NCBI GenBank assembly: GCA_003508835.1
Contig: PUFA01000204.1
Coordinates: forward strand, 2,666,001-2,730,000
DNA: 64,000 bases
Direction of reading: 5' to 3'
Source of the DNA: Eonycteris spelaea
Lineage: Eukaryota > Chordata > Mammalia > Chiroptera > Pteropodidae
A program made the position numbers and the translations under genes. The notes beneath the pieces were generated by a model. That model did no database searches. It had not been told where the DNA came from and saw only the letters and a list, made by a program, of their open reading frames with translations. Of this stretch, positions 34,995 through 48,902 are shown piece by piece; position 1 is the first letter of the stretch, and each line of letters begins with the position of its first letter.

Positions 34995-35490
34995 CTGATG
35001 CTTAGTTATTATTTTAAAAAAAAACTTTGTAAATATAAAGTTACACACGAGGAAAAAGCAAACAATGGTTTAAAGGTGCCTTTAAAATCCTGCGGACTAC
35101 TGGGAATATCGGGATATGTACTGGATTTTAGGTGGTACTATGGAAAAATTATTATTATGTAATGACAATGATATTCTGTTTACATAGAAGAATGTCTGTA
35201 TTCTTAGCAGTTTTATGCCAAAAATTTCGGGTTGAAGTCTTTGTATATGGAACTTATATCAGTGGTTCAGGAAAAGAGAAAATACATGTATATGGGATGT
35301 GTTGTGTGTGCATGTGTGTACAAACATGAGAGAGACAGAGAGAATGTGTATGTGGTGAGAGAGCAAGAGAGATATTAGGTGTGACAAAATGTTAATTATT
35401 CAATTCAGATGGAAGGTATACAGGGTATTCATTGTACTTTTCTTTAAATTTTTCTATATGTTCAAGAATTTTCAAATAAAAAGTCTTGGG
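34995..35490 (+). mobile_element. Old L1 3' UTR fragment
   Basis: Contains 'agaagaatgtctgtattcttagcag', 'tatatcagtggttcagg', a TG/GA-rich stretch (35300-35375) and a terminal 'gttcaagaattttcaaataaaaag'. This order is typical of old L1 3' UTRs. Confidence 0.65.
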
Positions 35491-36004
35491 AAAAAATAAA
35501 ATCCTGTGGTAAAGAAGGAAATTTTTAAAATTCAGATCTGGGCTTGGGGTTAGATCTTCCAAACAACTGCTTCAGTTGACAACGATAGATAGCAAAGCAC
35601 TCTCATCTTCCCCTAACGACTCCATCAAATGTCTCCATGGCTACAGATGACATTTTGACTTTTTCTCACCTCCCAGAAAACCCCTCAAGAGAGGCATTTG
35701 GCGGGAGGGTTCCTTCCATACTTCCTTCCTCCCTCTCAGCCCCTCTCCCAATATTTACTGCCTATCCATAATACAAAAAAAAAGTTAAATGAGGTGAGCA
35801 GAGACTAAGGCTTTGAAAACTGAGGCACGATTAAAAATGGAAGAAATCATTACCACATCTACTCAAAGTTCATTCCTACAAACAAGTCAACACGCTCTGA
35901 CAGCCTGTCACAGACTGAAAATCAACACTGCCCTCAGGGAGCCAGAGAGACAAGGAAAGGAGGAAGCACAGAGAGTCCCAATTTTGCGTATCGGGGCCAC
36001 ATTT

Positions 36005-36865
36005 TTTTTTTATAAAATAGCTTTATTGAGATATAATTCACATACCATACAATCACCCATTTAAAGTGCATAATTCAACAGTTTCAGTATATTTACAGTT
36101 GTGCAACCATTACAACTAAGAACATTTCATCACCTAAAAAGAAACCCTTACCCATAAACAGTCAGTCCTCGTTTCCCTCAAGCTCCCATCCCCACTCACA
36201 ACCCACTCTCTTTAAATCTACTTTCTGACTATGGATTTTTAAATTCTGGACATTTCTTATAAATGAAATCCTATAATATGTGGCCTTTTGTGACTGGCTT
36301 CATTCACTCAGCAGGGTTCATCCATGTTGTAGCACGTATCAATGGCTCTATACTTTTCAGTGCCAAATAATATTCCACTATTTTCCAATGCAACAACCAC
36401 AATTTATTGATCCATTCACAAGATGATGGACCTCTGGGTTGTCCCTAGTTTTGGACTATTATAAATAAACAACACTGTTAGGAACATTGGTATGCAAGTT
36501 TTTGTATGCACGTGTTTTCATTTCTCTTGGTTATACACCTAGGAGAGTTGCTGAGATGTATGGTAACTGTGTTTAACTTTTTAATGAACTGCCAGGCTGT
36601 TTTTGCAAAGTGGCTGCTCCATTTTACAGTCCACCAAGAGAGTGTGAGGGTTCCAATTTCTCCATGTTCTCATCAACACTTATTGTCTCTCTTCTTGATT
36701 GCAGCCATCTTAGCAGGTATAAAGTGGTATCTCATAGTGGTTTTGATTGGCATGTCCCTGGCAGCTAATGATGTTAAGCATCTTTTCATGTATTTATTGG
36801 ACATTTTTATGACTTTTAGAGAAATGTCTATTCAAATCTATTGCCCATTTTTAAAGAAACTCCTT
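36005..36865 (-). mobile_element. 5'-truncated L1 3' end
   Basis: Starts with a T-run and 'atagctttattgagatataattcacatacc', then 'catccatgttgtagcacgtatcaatggc' and 'ggctgctccattttacagtcc': a reversed L1 3' UTR and ORF2 C-terminal region. The 139-codon plus-strand open frame inside it is antisense to L1 and not a gene. Confidence 0.85.
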
Positions 36866-37214
36866 GGATATTATACATTCAACATTCTAAGGATGGTACC
36901 ATTACTTAAAATAAGTGGGCTTTGAGTGCCAAGTCTGGAGAATGTCAGTTATTAGGCTGCACTACTCAATTTTGGATTTACAGACACTGCTACACACATC
37001 AACCAATACAAAGTATGAGAAATGTTCTTTTAAGGGTCAAAGTAGAACTAAATCTCAAAAGAATGTGACCAAAAATGTTTCTAGCAGTAGTAGCCAGGTA
37101 TGTTAGATACCAGAAAATATTTATAAAATGTACAAAAAGTAATTACTCTGATACATTTTAAAACATTTTTACTCCTTGGTTATACTGAGTATATCTGAAT
37201 AAAAATCACTGAAT

Positions 37215-37350
37215 TATTAGAGCTAAGAAGGATTTCCTTATGGTTCAATCCCCTTACTGTAAGTGGGGAAACTGATACCCAAACTGTTACTCACCCAAGT
37301 ACTCCTGAAAACACTAGCAGAATGAGAACTAAAATCTAAGGAGGAAGCAG
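37215..37350 (-). mobile_element. MIR-like fragment (tentative)
   Basis: 'tatggttcaatccccttactgtaagtggggaaactgatacccaaactg' resembles 'catttttacagatgaggaaactgagg' flanks of MIR-type elements in reverse. Confidence 0.45.
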
Positions 37351-39859
37351 TTATCATGTTCTATTTCTCAATATTAGCTGTTTTGACTCTGCTTTTAGAA
37401 TTTATAATTCTTCCCTTCTTTAAGTGACTTATACCATCCAAGACGCCTCTTCTGCCTGGACATCATTGTCTAGTCTATTCTCCAATTGGATCCTTCCTTA
37501 ATACCAACTTATCTAAACATCTCCAATCCACGTAGATAATTCTGACAACGAATAAAAGGGACTCATTTTATAAAGTGAGTTCTGAAGGGGTACAGCTAAG
37601 ACATTTCAAAAACTAGTCTCTAGTTTCCAATCTAAGAATTAAATGGCTTTCTGCCTGCTGTTTCTGCCTTTTCCCTCTTACTTGGGAGGGAAAGCCAAAG
37701 CTATGTCTTGAGGGATTGGTTCATAAGGAAAAATCAAGGCAGGGTGTCATCTTAGGATGGGCCCGTGCAGGTTGGATGTGGGCTAGCAGAAGACTCTGGG
37801 AAAAGAGAAATGGATTTATGAGCAAGCTAGGTCAGTCCCCTGAGCAATTCCTCTCCACTGGAAATAGTTCTAAGTGCTGACATGGGGTTTCCCACAGCTT
37901 CCACTGGCCTCCAAAGGCTATTTGTCATCGGAGGCTCTTGATGAAGCTGTACATAAATATCTGACTGTTGTTAAATACAAAGCAAAACAAAACAAATATT
38001 CCACAGGAACCAAATCAAAACCAGCTGTGAGTGGGAGAGGCCAACGACTCAGTGTAAGTGCAAAAGGCCCAGGAGAAACATTTGTTAATTGCGTTATTTA
38101 CTTTGCTAAATAGTAAATAGTCATGCCAATGAAGTTGTATCACATGATTATAATGTTTTTCTTATGACTTTCCTGCTAGAGAGAATTGGACATTTTATTT
38201 TCTAGAATTCTGAATTCTGTAGTAGATGAGTCAGAATCTGAGTTTTAATTCAGAATCAACCCATCGACTCAGCCCTGTTCATCTCTGCCAGCCTTTTTGT
38301 AATTTTATATCCTATATTAAAATTGGCACTAAACTTTGTTTTTATATAAATGATCATTTGTTAATCCCCGGTTCTGCAGAAAGAGTTCTATTGAGCAAAA
38401 GACCTGATGTAAATGCAATTGTATTAAAGGAGTGCTGCAACTGTAATCCTGAAAACAAAACTGTATGATTAATCAAATATTGATACAGTCAAGGGAAGAA
38501 AACACAGCTTAAAATTAATCCTGGATCATGGAATTTGCAAACTGTCAAGAATGAGAATGAAGTATTGCAGAAAAGTTGGGTTACGGAATTTTGGAATTTG
38601 ACTTTCCCAAGGATATACCAATATAGCTTGTTTTATTAACTCTCATGGATTAATCTTTTTTTCTCTAGTTAAATGGAGTTTAAAGAATTTGGCATTTCCC
38701 ACAACACAATGTTGAACCCACAACTGGAATGAAGTCAGTACATGTGAAATGGTGATAAGTCACAGACAATTTTATGAAAAGATGTCTAAGTCATTCACAT
38801 ATCTGATTTAGAATGAGCTTTTCTTCAACAAATTCAGCAATTTAAAAATATCTGGTGAGCATTTCAACAGCTCCAGGACTTGACATCTTGTGCTTTGTCA
38901 ACTTTAAGGCCATTTCCTGTGGTTCCAACTGGAACCAAAGAGCAACAGGGAACTGAGCTCTATCACCAAATATCTAAACACGTTCTCAATAAGGGTCTTG
39001 AAAGTCAAGGTCAGACCTTCATGTAAAATTCCCTACTCAGGTAGCAACATTTTAAGAGGGTAAAAAGCTGAGTGGGGCCTTTCCTCTATGAGGCCTTTTT
39101 ATACATCATGGCTACAATGTAACTATAATTTGGCAGCTAGATGGGCTACGAACAAGGGGTCTCTGTCCAAGACCCCTACTTCATGAGATATAACATTAGC
39201 AAAAACATCTATGAGGTGAGTATTTTTAATCTTTTCATCTAAGACTCAAGATAAAAATCTAACATGCATATTACTCATTTAAATATTTTTATTGCATCTT
39301 AGCTCTGTAGTTTTCTTTCATTGCACTAAATGAAAGAGGATAATTTTCCTTAATATGCAAAATCTATCTACCAGTTCTGTTCTTTCTCCAAGTTCTATCC
39401 ATCCTATTCTAATACTATTCAGTCATTTTCACTCATTTTTTCCATTACCTCAAAATCATCATTACCCCAAATTCATAATTTAAGTCTGGCAATCCCCTCG
39501 ACTCTACTCCTAGTCCCTACTCTGCACCTTGCACTTCAACCTCTCCTCCAACAGAAACCAACCTGGCGACTCATCTGTCAATCTCAGCACTATGATACAC
39601 TAGTAACCTAGACTACAGTAATGGCGATCACTTTTGGATATTTGATAATGGGAGGGGGATGCATTAGATCTGGATGATTCTGTCTTAGATATATCTTCCA
39701 ATTTATTATGTCTGTGCACTTTCTATGAAAATAAATGGACTTATAGTCTCCAGTAGGATTAGCTTTGCCTCCATAAAGGGGCTATATTTTGGGTGACAGA
39801 CTACCGGTGTCAAAGGATATGGGAAAGTTTAATAGCATCAAAAGTTTTTTTCTTTAAAA
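37351..39859. other. Unassigned sequence, 2.5 kb
   Basis: The longest stretch in the right half without an identified repeat. No exon with trustworthy splice sites found. The low repeat load may mean old unique DNA or regulatory sequence. Confidence 0.5.
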
Positions 39860-40195
39860 AAGAATGATCTTGCTATACCATGGATGAACATTGAAAACAT
39901 CATACAAAAGACCACATATTCTGAGATTCCATTTACATGACACGTCCAGATTAGGCAAATCTATAGAGACAAAAAGAGTAGTGGTTGCCTGGCCTGGAAG
40001 GAAGTGGAGAATGAGGAGAAACTGAGTGCTAACAGGGTTTCTTTTAGGTGTGATGAAAATGTTCTAAACTTAGTAATAGTAGCACAACTCTGTGAATATA
40101 TTAAAAACCACTGAACTGTATATACTTTAAAAGGGTGAATTTGAAAGCATGTGAATTATAACTCAATAAAGCTGTTATTAAGAAAAAACCCTTAC
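39860..40195 (+). mobile_element. L1 3' UTR fragment
   Basis: 'ccatggatgaacattgaaaacatc', 'acaaaagaccacatattctgagattcc', 'gtagtggttgcctggcctgg', ending 'attataactcaataaagctgttattaag'. Lies about 150 nt before the RPL23A retrocopy. Confidence 0.82.
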
Positions 40196-40352
40196 ATGAT
40201 TTCAGGAAACTCTGGCCCCAACTACATGTTCATGATTCTAACAAACTAAAGACTTGACCTCTGAGACCTTTATTCAGCTTAGGATGCCTCCTCTACTTCC
40301 CTACCTTTTCCTTGCCCCAACTTTTAAGATAGTCTACTTCATCTTTAAAACT

Positions 40353-40363
40353 AACTGGTGATG
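40353..40363 (+). repeat. Left target-site duplication of the RPL23A retrocopy
   Basis: AACTGGTGATG here is repeated exactly at 40923-40933, just after the A tail, as expected from L1-mediated retroposition. Confidence 0.85.
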
Positions 40364-40924
<561 letters not shown>

Positions 40925-40933
40925 CTGGTGATG

Positions 40934-41068
40934 GATGTTTACTACATTTATTGAGGTGATCATTTTTGTAATATGTACAAATATCAAATCATTATGCTGA
41001 ACACTTGAAACTAATAATATATGTCAATTAAACCTCAATTCAAAAGATAAATTAAAAAAATAAAACCT
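40934..41068 (+). mobile_element. L1 3' terminal fragment next to the RPL23A retrocopy
   Basis: 'tgaggtgatcatttttgtaatatgtacaaatatcaaatcattatgctgaacacttg' and 'atgtcaattaaacctcaatt', ending A-rich: the last part of an L1 3' UTR. The right target-site copy of the retrocopy directly abuts it. Confidence 0.78.
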
Positions 41069-41094
41069 CTAATTGGAATATTTGTTTCCTTCTT

Positions 41095-41300
41095 TGTAAA
41101 GCTTTTCTTGACATCCTTACTCCCCCAGGCAGGAGTAACTGCTCTCTCAGCACTTAACATATAAATGACTAAAACATTTTTAATGTTGTTAGAGTGCCCT
41201 ATTTATGTCTCTGTTTCTCACACTAGACTATGAGCTCATCTCATTAACTTCTGTATTCAGTTACTACCACAGTGCCTTGCTATCAAATTTTCAAAAGATG
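41095..41300 (+). mobile_element. L2 3' end
   Basis: 'cttttcttgacatccttactcc', 'tctcagcacttaacatataaatg', 'agactatgagctcatctcattaacttctgtattcag': plus-strand L2. Confidence 0.65.
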
Positions 41301-41849
41301 TTCAGTAATTCTCTTTTAAAAAACAGTATTTATATAAATACATATTCATAAGCAACATATAAAATTATACTGTCACATAGAATTACCTAGTTGAATCTTT
41401 TGCAACTCCAATGTTGATGCAAGAGAACAGTTTAGATGAGAATAAATTGGGCATTCTTGATTGAGTTGCTAAAATAAGTTGGGAAATTTCTATATGGGAT
41501 GCAGAATTTTGTATTTTTATTACTGAACATCTGTAAATACATCAGATTCAAATATATAAATCAAAACACTGCCTTTACATAGATATGTGTATTTTTTTAT
41601 ATTCATATTTATTTACATGGACACATTTTTCACAGTAATGTAAAATAATGTAGGTAGGACAATGATTTTTGTTGTTATGAGGTCCTCCGGGGAGCATTAT
41701 CTTAGAACACAGGACCATTTAGAGTTTTTTAAGAAAAATAATGATCTTTTTCTAAGACAGGGGCTGCAAATTCCAATACCTATTAGGATCATCAACTGAA
41801 GGGCATCATCCAAATGGAGATCACCTACAGAATACTTTTGGGCAAGAAA

Positions 41850-41980
41850 CTAACAACAGTGTTTGTCTCCAGAAAGGAAACTGGGTGGTAAGGGACAGGT
41901 GTAGAAGATTTCCATTCCACTTAGAATATCTTTCATAACTTTAATTTTATATCAAGTACATTATTCATCTATACAGTTTG
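41850..41980 (+). mobile_element. Short old L1 3' UTR piece (tentative)
   Basis: 'caacagtgtttgtctccagaaaggaaactgggtgg' followed by 'cataactttaattttatatcaag' resembles the 'gtttgcctctgg...' part of old L1 3' UTRs. Confidence 0.45.
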
Positions 41981-44152
<2,172 letters not shown>

Positions 44153-44389
44153 TTATCTTCCAATTCGGATAACAATTTTTCTCAAATAAAAAAAGTTACA
44201 TGCAAATTCACTAAAAATTCTAGTAGAGCTGGGATTACTGATTTTTAAGTTTGTATTTTAGTAAAGAAAAATAGGTAAGAGCCAAAAAAATAAAAAATAA
44301 AAAAACCTTACAAGGATAAAGGGAAAGGAAGGGCCAAAAGCGTGGGAAATGCGACCTATTGGCTAGCCAAGAGTATTTTTAAAAATAAT

Positions 44390-45200
44390 TTTAAAATGTA
44401 AAACTAAATTTTGCCAGGCACACCATAAAATAGGAGACCCGAATGACCAATAAATGTATGAAAAATTGCTCAGTATTACAAGTGATCAGGGAAACAAAAA
44501 GTAAATCATAATGAAATGCTACTTTAGACCTACCAGCACGGCTAAAGTGAAAAAGACAGAAAATACCAAGTACTAGAAAGTATGTGGAACAATCAAGAGT
44601 CTCATAAGAATTCAAAATGAAACAACAACTTTAGAAGTTTAACATTTATATGCCCTATGATCAAGCAATTCCAATTTTGGACATATACGCCCAACAAAAA
44701 ATGTATACACACATGTATCGGAAGACCCAAATAAAAGTGTCCATAGTAGCACTATTCACGATAGCTCCCAACTAGAAACTATTCAGTTGTCCATCAATAG
44801 TAGAATGAACAAACTGTGGCTTATTCATACAGTGGAATACTATATAGCATTGAAAATGAAATGGCAACTACATGCAAAATATGGGTAATGCTCACAAACA
44901 ATGTTAAACAAAAGGGAGAAGCGGTATGCACTGTATGATTATTTTTATATAAAGTTAAGGAAACCAGCAAGAAGAATCTAAGGTGTTAGAAGTTAAGAGA
45001 GTGGTTACTCATGGAGGGGTTGTAATTGAAAAGGGGCACAAAGGAGGGTCTGGAATGCTGGTAATAGCCGCTTAAAGAAGCAGATATTAATATCTAGAAA
45101 CAGATATTAATGTCTGGGTGCTGATTACAATGGTGTACTTTGTGAAAAATCATCGAGCTCTTTTTTGTATATATGTTATCCTTCAATAAAAAGAACAAAA
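44390..45200 (+). mobile_element. 5'-truncated L1 3' end (old L1M type)
   Basis: Typical L1 ORF2 C-terminal and 3' UTR sequence: 'ccatagtagcactattcacgatagc', 'agtggaatactatatagcattgaaaatg', and a terminal 'tatccttcaataaaaag'. It lies about 375 nt upstream (in gene sense) of the minus-strand exon at 43892-44014 and is antisense to it. Confidence 0.8.
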
Positions 45201-45489
45201 GATAAAAGGCCAGTAGTCTACACAAGAAAACAATATAGGAACATGTGAGTATTTTGAAACAATCAAATAAATGATTATCACTTTTAAGAATTTAGTGATC
45301 ATAGGAACTGTGAACTATAGAAAGCAGTAAACCAAAATGTCTCAAAAATTCTCTCAGAATTCAGAATAAAGATATGTTTCAATAAGATAGCAGACCCTGA
45401 AGATAAATTTAAGAAATCAATTACACACAAATAGAAAGGTTAGAGAAGCAATAACATGAAAAATAGAAAAACATGTTAATAATTTTTCT

Positions 45490-46145
45490 CTATTCATAAA
45501 TGAAAATGTGTAAGCCCTTTAATCCAGCAATTCCACTTCGTACACAGTTTGAAGATGTTTTTTCAGGATTGAAGAATTGTGATTTTTATTTTTTCCCCCA
45601 ATATTCTTTAAAAGTCAATTATTTTCACTTTACAAAGTAAACATTTTAAAGAAAATCTAATGGTAAGAATGTTGACTCTTAAGGAGCATGCCCACACCAT
45701 TCCTGCTTGTGCCCTGCTTGCACAGGCACAAAGACTGATCCGTAAGGATGCTCATCACAACTTAGTTTGCAGTAACAAAATATCAGCAACAACTACTCTT
45801 CAACAGGGGACTGATTAAGTAAATTATAATATATTTATAAACAAAGACGTAATCTGGATCCATTAAAAGAATGAGGCAGTTTTATAGTACTCATATAAAC
45901 TAATTTCTAAGACAGAGAGATATAGTAAAAGGCAATGTCCAGACCATGTGTCTAGTATTCATGTTTTCAAAATAAAAGTGGAGGAGAGGAAGAGGAAAAC
46001 GCACATATGTATATGCTTGTTTATGCATATATAATCTCTAGAAGAACACACATACACACAACTGGCATCAAGTAGCTGCCTCTGTATATTCCCTTACACT
46101 ACTTGAATTTTTAAAACAATGTGTATGTATTACTGACTTAAATAA
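45490..46145 (+). mobile_element. Old L1 3' UTR fragment
   Basis: Contains 'ggggactgattaagtaaattataatat', 'ggatccattaaaagaatgaggcag' and 'gtagctgcctctgtatattc', wording found in old L1 3' regions. No intact reading frame. Confidence 0.65.
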
Positions 46146-47813
46146 TAGTAAATTCTTAATTTAGTTCTACCCCCTCCCCCACCACCTATAGTATGGAGAA
46201 AGGTCTCAGAAGAAGAAAAAGAAGAACCTCTAAAGCCCTGATGAAGTTAGCACAAGGAAGGAGGGGCAATTCCCTTTCCTTGACCATAGGAAACACATCA
46301 TAAAAGAGAATGATCAATAAATGCAGGAAACCTGTCTGGGAGCTCTAAGGGCTGAACAGCAAGCTACAAAGTTGTCTGCTGCCAGAGAGAGGGGTGGAGT
46401 GAGCCACTGAGCTTGAGGGTAATGATGGTCTGGGACAGCTGTGTGGGGATTGTGAGAAAGGAAGCTGTCAGCAGTCTGGAAAGAGTGCTGAGCAATCTGA
46501 GGCTCCCGCTCAGGACAGAAAATAGAAGTTTTGAAAGAAAGGTGGTTAAGGACTCATCTGGCAGGATAAGAGTAACAAAGACAGAGGTGAAAGAAATCGA
46601 GGGGATAAGGAGTACCAAAAAGGGACCCAAGCCTGGTAAGAAAAGGCCTGCAGACTAGAAGGAACAAGCAGACTAGGATCATGAAGGAGGAATGCGGGGT
46701 GGGCAGATGAGGGGGTTGACCACAGTCTCAAGGCATATACAAAGTAGTCTTTGGCTGATTAACCACAGTAAATTAATTTGACAACCTACTGCCTGGATAC
46801 AAAGGCACTTAACTAACTCTCTCAGTAATAATGAAATTTCTTACAAACCAGAATGTTATCTCAGGAAAAATATTCATGGAAATTAAGCGACCTGTTTCTA
46901 AATGGTAAATACCGTGTGTATAGCGAGCACTTATTTCCGAGTGAACCACAAAGTTCACCAAATCGCTACTTTGTGCCAGTTTTCCGGTAAGGTAAAAGAA
47001 GAAATGGGTTTGAAAAGGGACAAAAACTGAAAAAAAAAAATTGGAATAATACCAGAGATGATACTTTGTTAGACTTCATTAAACTTTCATTTTTGAAACC
47101 TATGTTTCCATATAATTTTGTGGTGCTATGAATCTGGACAGTGGAAAAACTCACAGCAAGGGCAGAATGAGTAAAGGTCCCCCCAACTCCCATAATCAGG
47201 ATATGCAGAAAGTTTAATACTGAAACATTATTAATAGCTCTGGCTTGAAAAATATGTGGAAAAACTTAATCCTCTAGGGGCATATTTAATCATGCAAGGG
47301 TTTTCCAGCATTCCCTTTATGCACTGGGAAGTTAATCTGTGTTACTAGTAAAAGCAGTTTGAAAAAGGTACCAGGATTTCCCTTGCTAGACACAGCTTAA
47401 CTATCTTAAAGGGGAAAAAAAATGTGTTTTACATTATCCAAAAACAACAACGAACTTACCAAGATACTATAACAATGAATTTGAACACTGCAACAACCTG
47501 TCAATCTACATAAAACATACCAAATCTCTTAAGTGAACTATATGATACATGGTCCTGAGAAGAGTATATGCTACATTCTGGTAGGTTTTAATCTCCCAAC
47601 GGTACTGGGAGACTTTGCTAAATGGAGAAATCATAATGATTATTTTAGTAAAAAGATATGGATCCTTTTCTGATGGACTCAATTTTCCTCAACTGTTTTG
47701 TAAGGCTAGGTTATATTTATTCATAAAGTAAATAAGCACATACCACTGGACAAAGATGGTAGAATCTCTTTTTAAAACATGATTTTAGGAATTTTATTTC
47801 TCTTGCTGATATT
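46146..47813. other. Unassigned sequence left of the L1
   Basis: Includes a G/A-richer block at 46.2-46.7 kb. Nothing recognised. A donor-like TTG|GTAAGTTC on the minus strand near 47456 has only a weak acceptor partner. Confidence 0.5.
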
Positions 47814-48260
47814 CTTTGGTGACTCTTTTTTTTTTTTAAATTATAGTTGACGTACAATATTAGTTTCAAGTGTACAACATAGTGATTTGACATTGATATA
47901 CCTTCAATGTGATGATCATATTAAGTCTACTATCTGTCACCGTGCCAATTTATTATATCATTGACTAGATTCCCCATGCTGTATATTACATCTCTGTGAC
48001 TTATTTTATAACAGGAAGTTTGTATCTCTTATTTCCCTTAACCTTTTTCACCCATCCCTCCACATTCCTCCCTTCTGGCAACCAACACTTTGTTCTTTGT
48101 ATCTGAGTCTGTTTCTGTTTTGTTTAGATTCCACATATCAGTTAAATCATATGGCATTTGTCTTTCTCTGATTTATTTCACTTAGCATAATATCCACTAG
48201 GTCAATCCATGTTGTTGCAAATGGCAAGAATTCATTTTTTTTTATTGCTAATAGTCCTCT

Positions 48261-48312
48261 GTGTGTGTGTGTGTGTGTATACACACACACACCACACTCA
48301 CACATGCACATA
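48261..48312 (+). repeat. (GT)n-(AC)n microsatellite inside L1 ORF2
   Basis: GT units 48261-48278 followed by ACACAC units and CACACTCACACATGCACA. It forms a perfect short palindrome across GTGTGTATACACAC and replaces part of the ORF2 C-terminal coding sequence. Confidence 0.9.
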
Positions 48313-48853
48313 TTTCTCACATCTTCTTTAACCATTCATCTATTGATGAACACCTAGGTTGCCTCAATACCTTGGCTATTATAAATAATGCTGTTATAAA
48401 CAAAGGGATACACATATATTTTTTTTCAAAAAAAGCATTTTCACTTTCTTCAGATAAATGCTCAGAAAACAAATTGCTATATCCCATGGTAGTTCTATTT
48501 TTAATTTTTTGAGACACCTCCACGCTGTTTTCCATAGTGGCTGTAACATGTTACACTCCCATCAACAGTGCATGAGGTTTCCTATTTCTTTACAACCTCA
48601 CCAACACTTGTTATTTGTTGACTTTTTGACAAAAGCCATTCTGACAGGTGTGTGGTGATATCTCATTGTGTTTCGATGTGCATTTCTCCAATGATTAGTA
48701 GTGATTTTGAGCACCTTTCCATATGTTTCTTGGCCATTGGTATTTCTTCTTTGAAGAAATATTAATTCAAGTCATCTGCTCATTTTTTAACCAAATCGTT
48801 TCTTTAATATTGAGTTGTATAAGTTCTTTATGTGTTTTGGATAATAACCCCTT

Positions 48854-48902
48854 ATTGGGTATATAGCTTGCAAATATCATTGGGTATATAGCTTGCAAAT
48901 AT
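48854..48902 (+). repeat. 25-bp tandem duplication inside L1 ORF2
   Basis: A 24-base unit beginning ATTGGGTATATAGCTTGC and ending AAATAT appears at 48854-48877 and 48879-48902. On the minus strand this duplicates the ORF2 segment reading IFASYIPN. Confidence 0.9.

Noticed and set aside
36506..36925. 139-codon plus-strand open frame rich in hydrophobic residues
   Set aside because: Antisense to an L1 3' end (36005-36865); the hydrophobic look comes from T-rich L1 complement.
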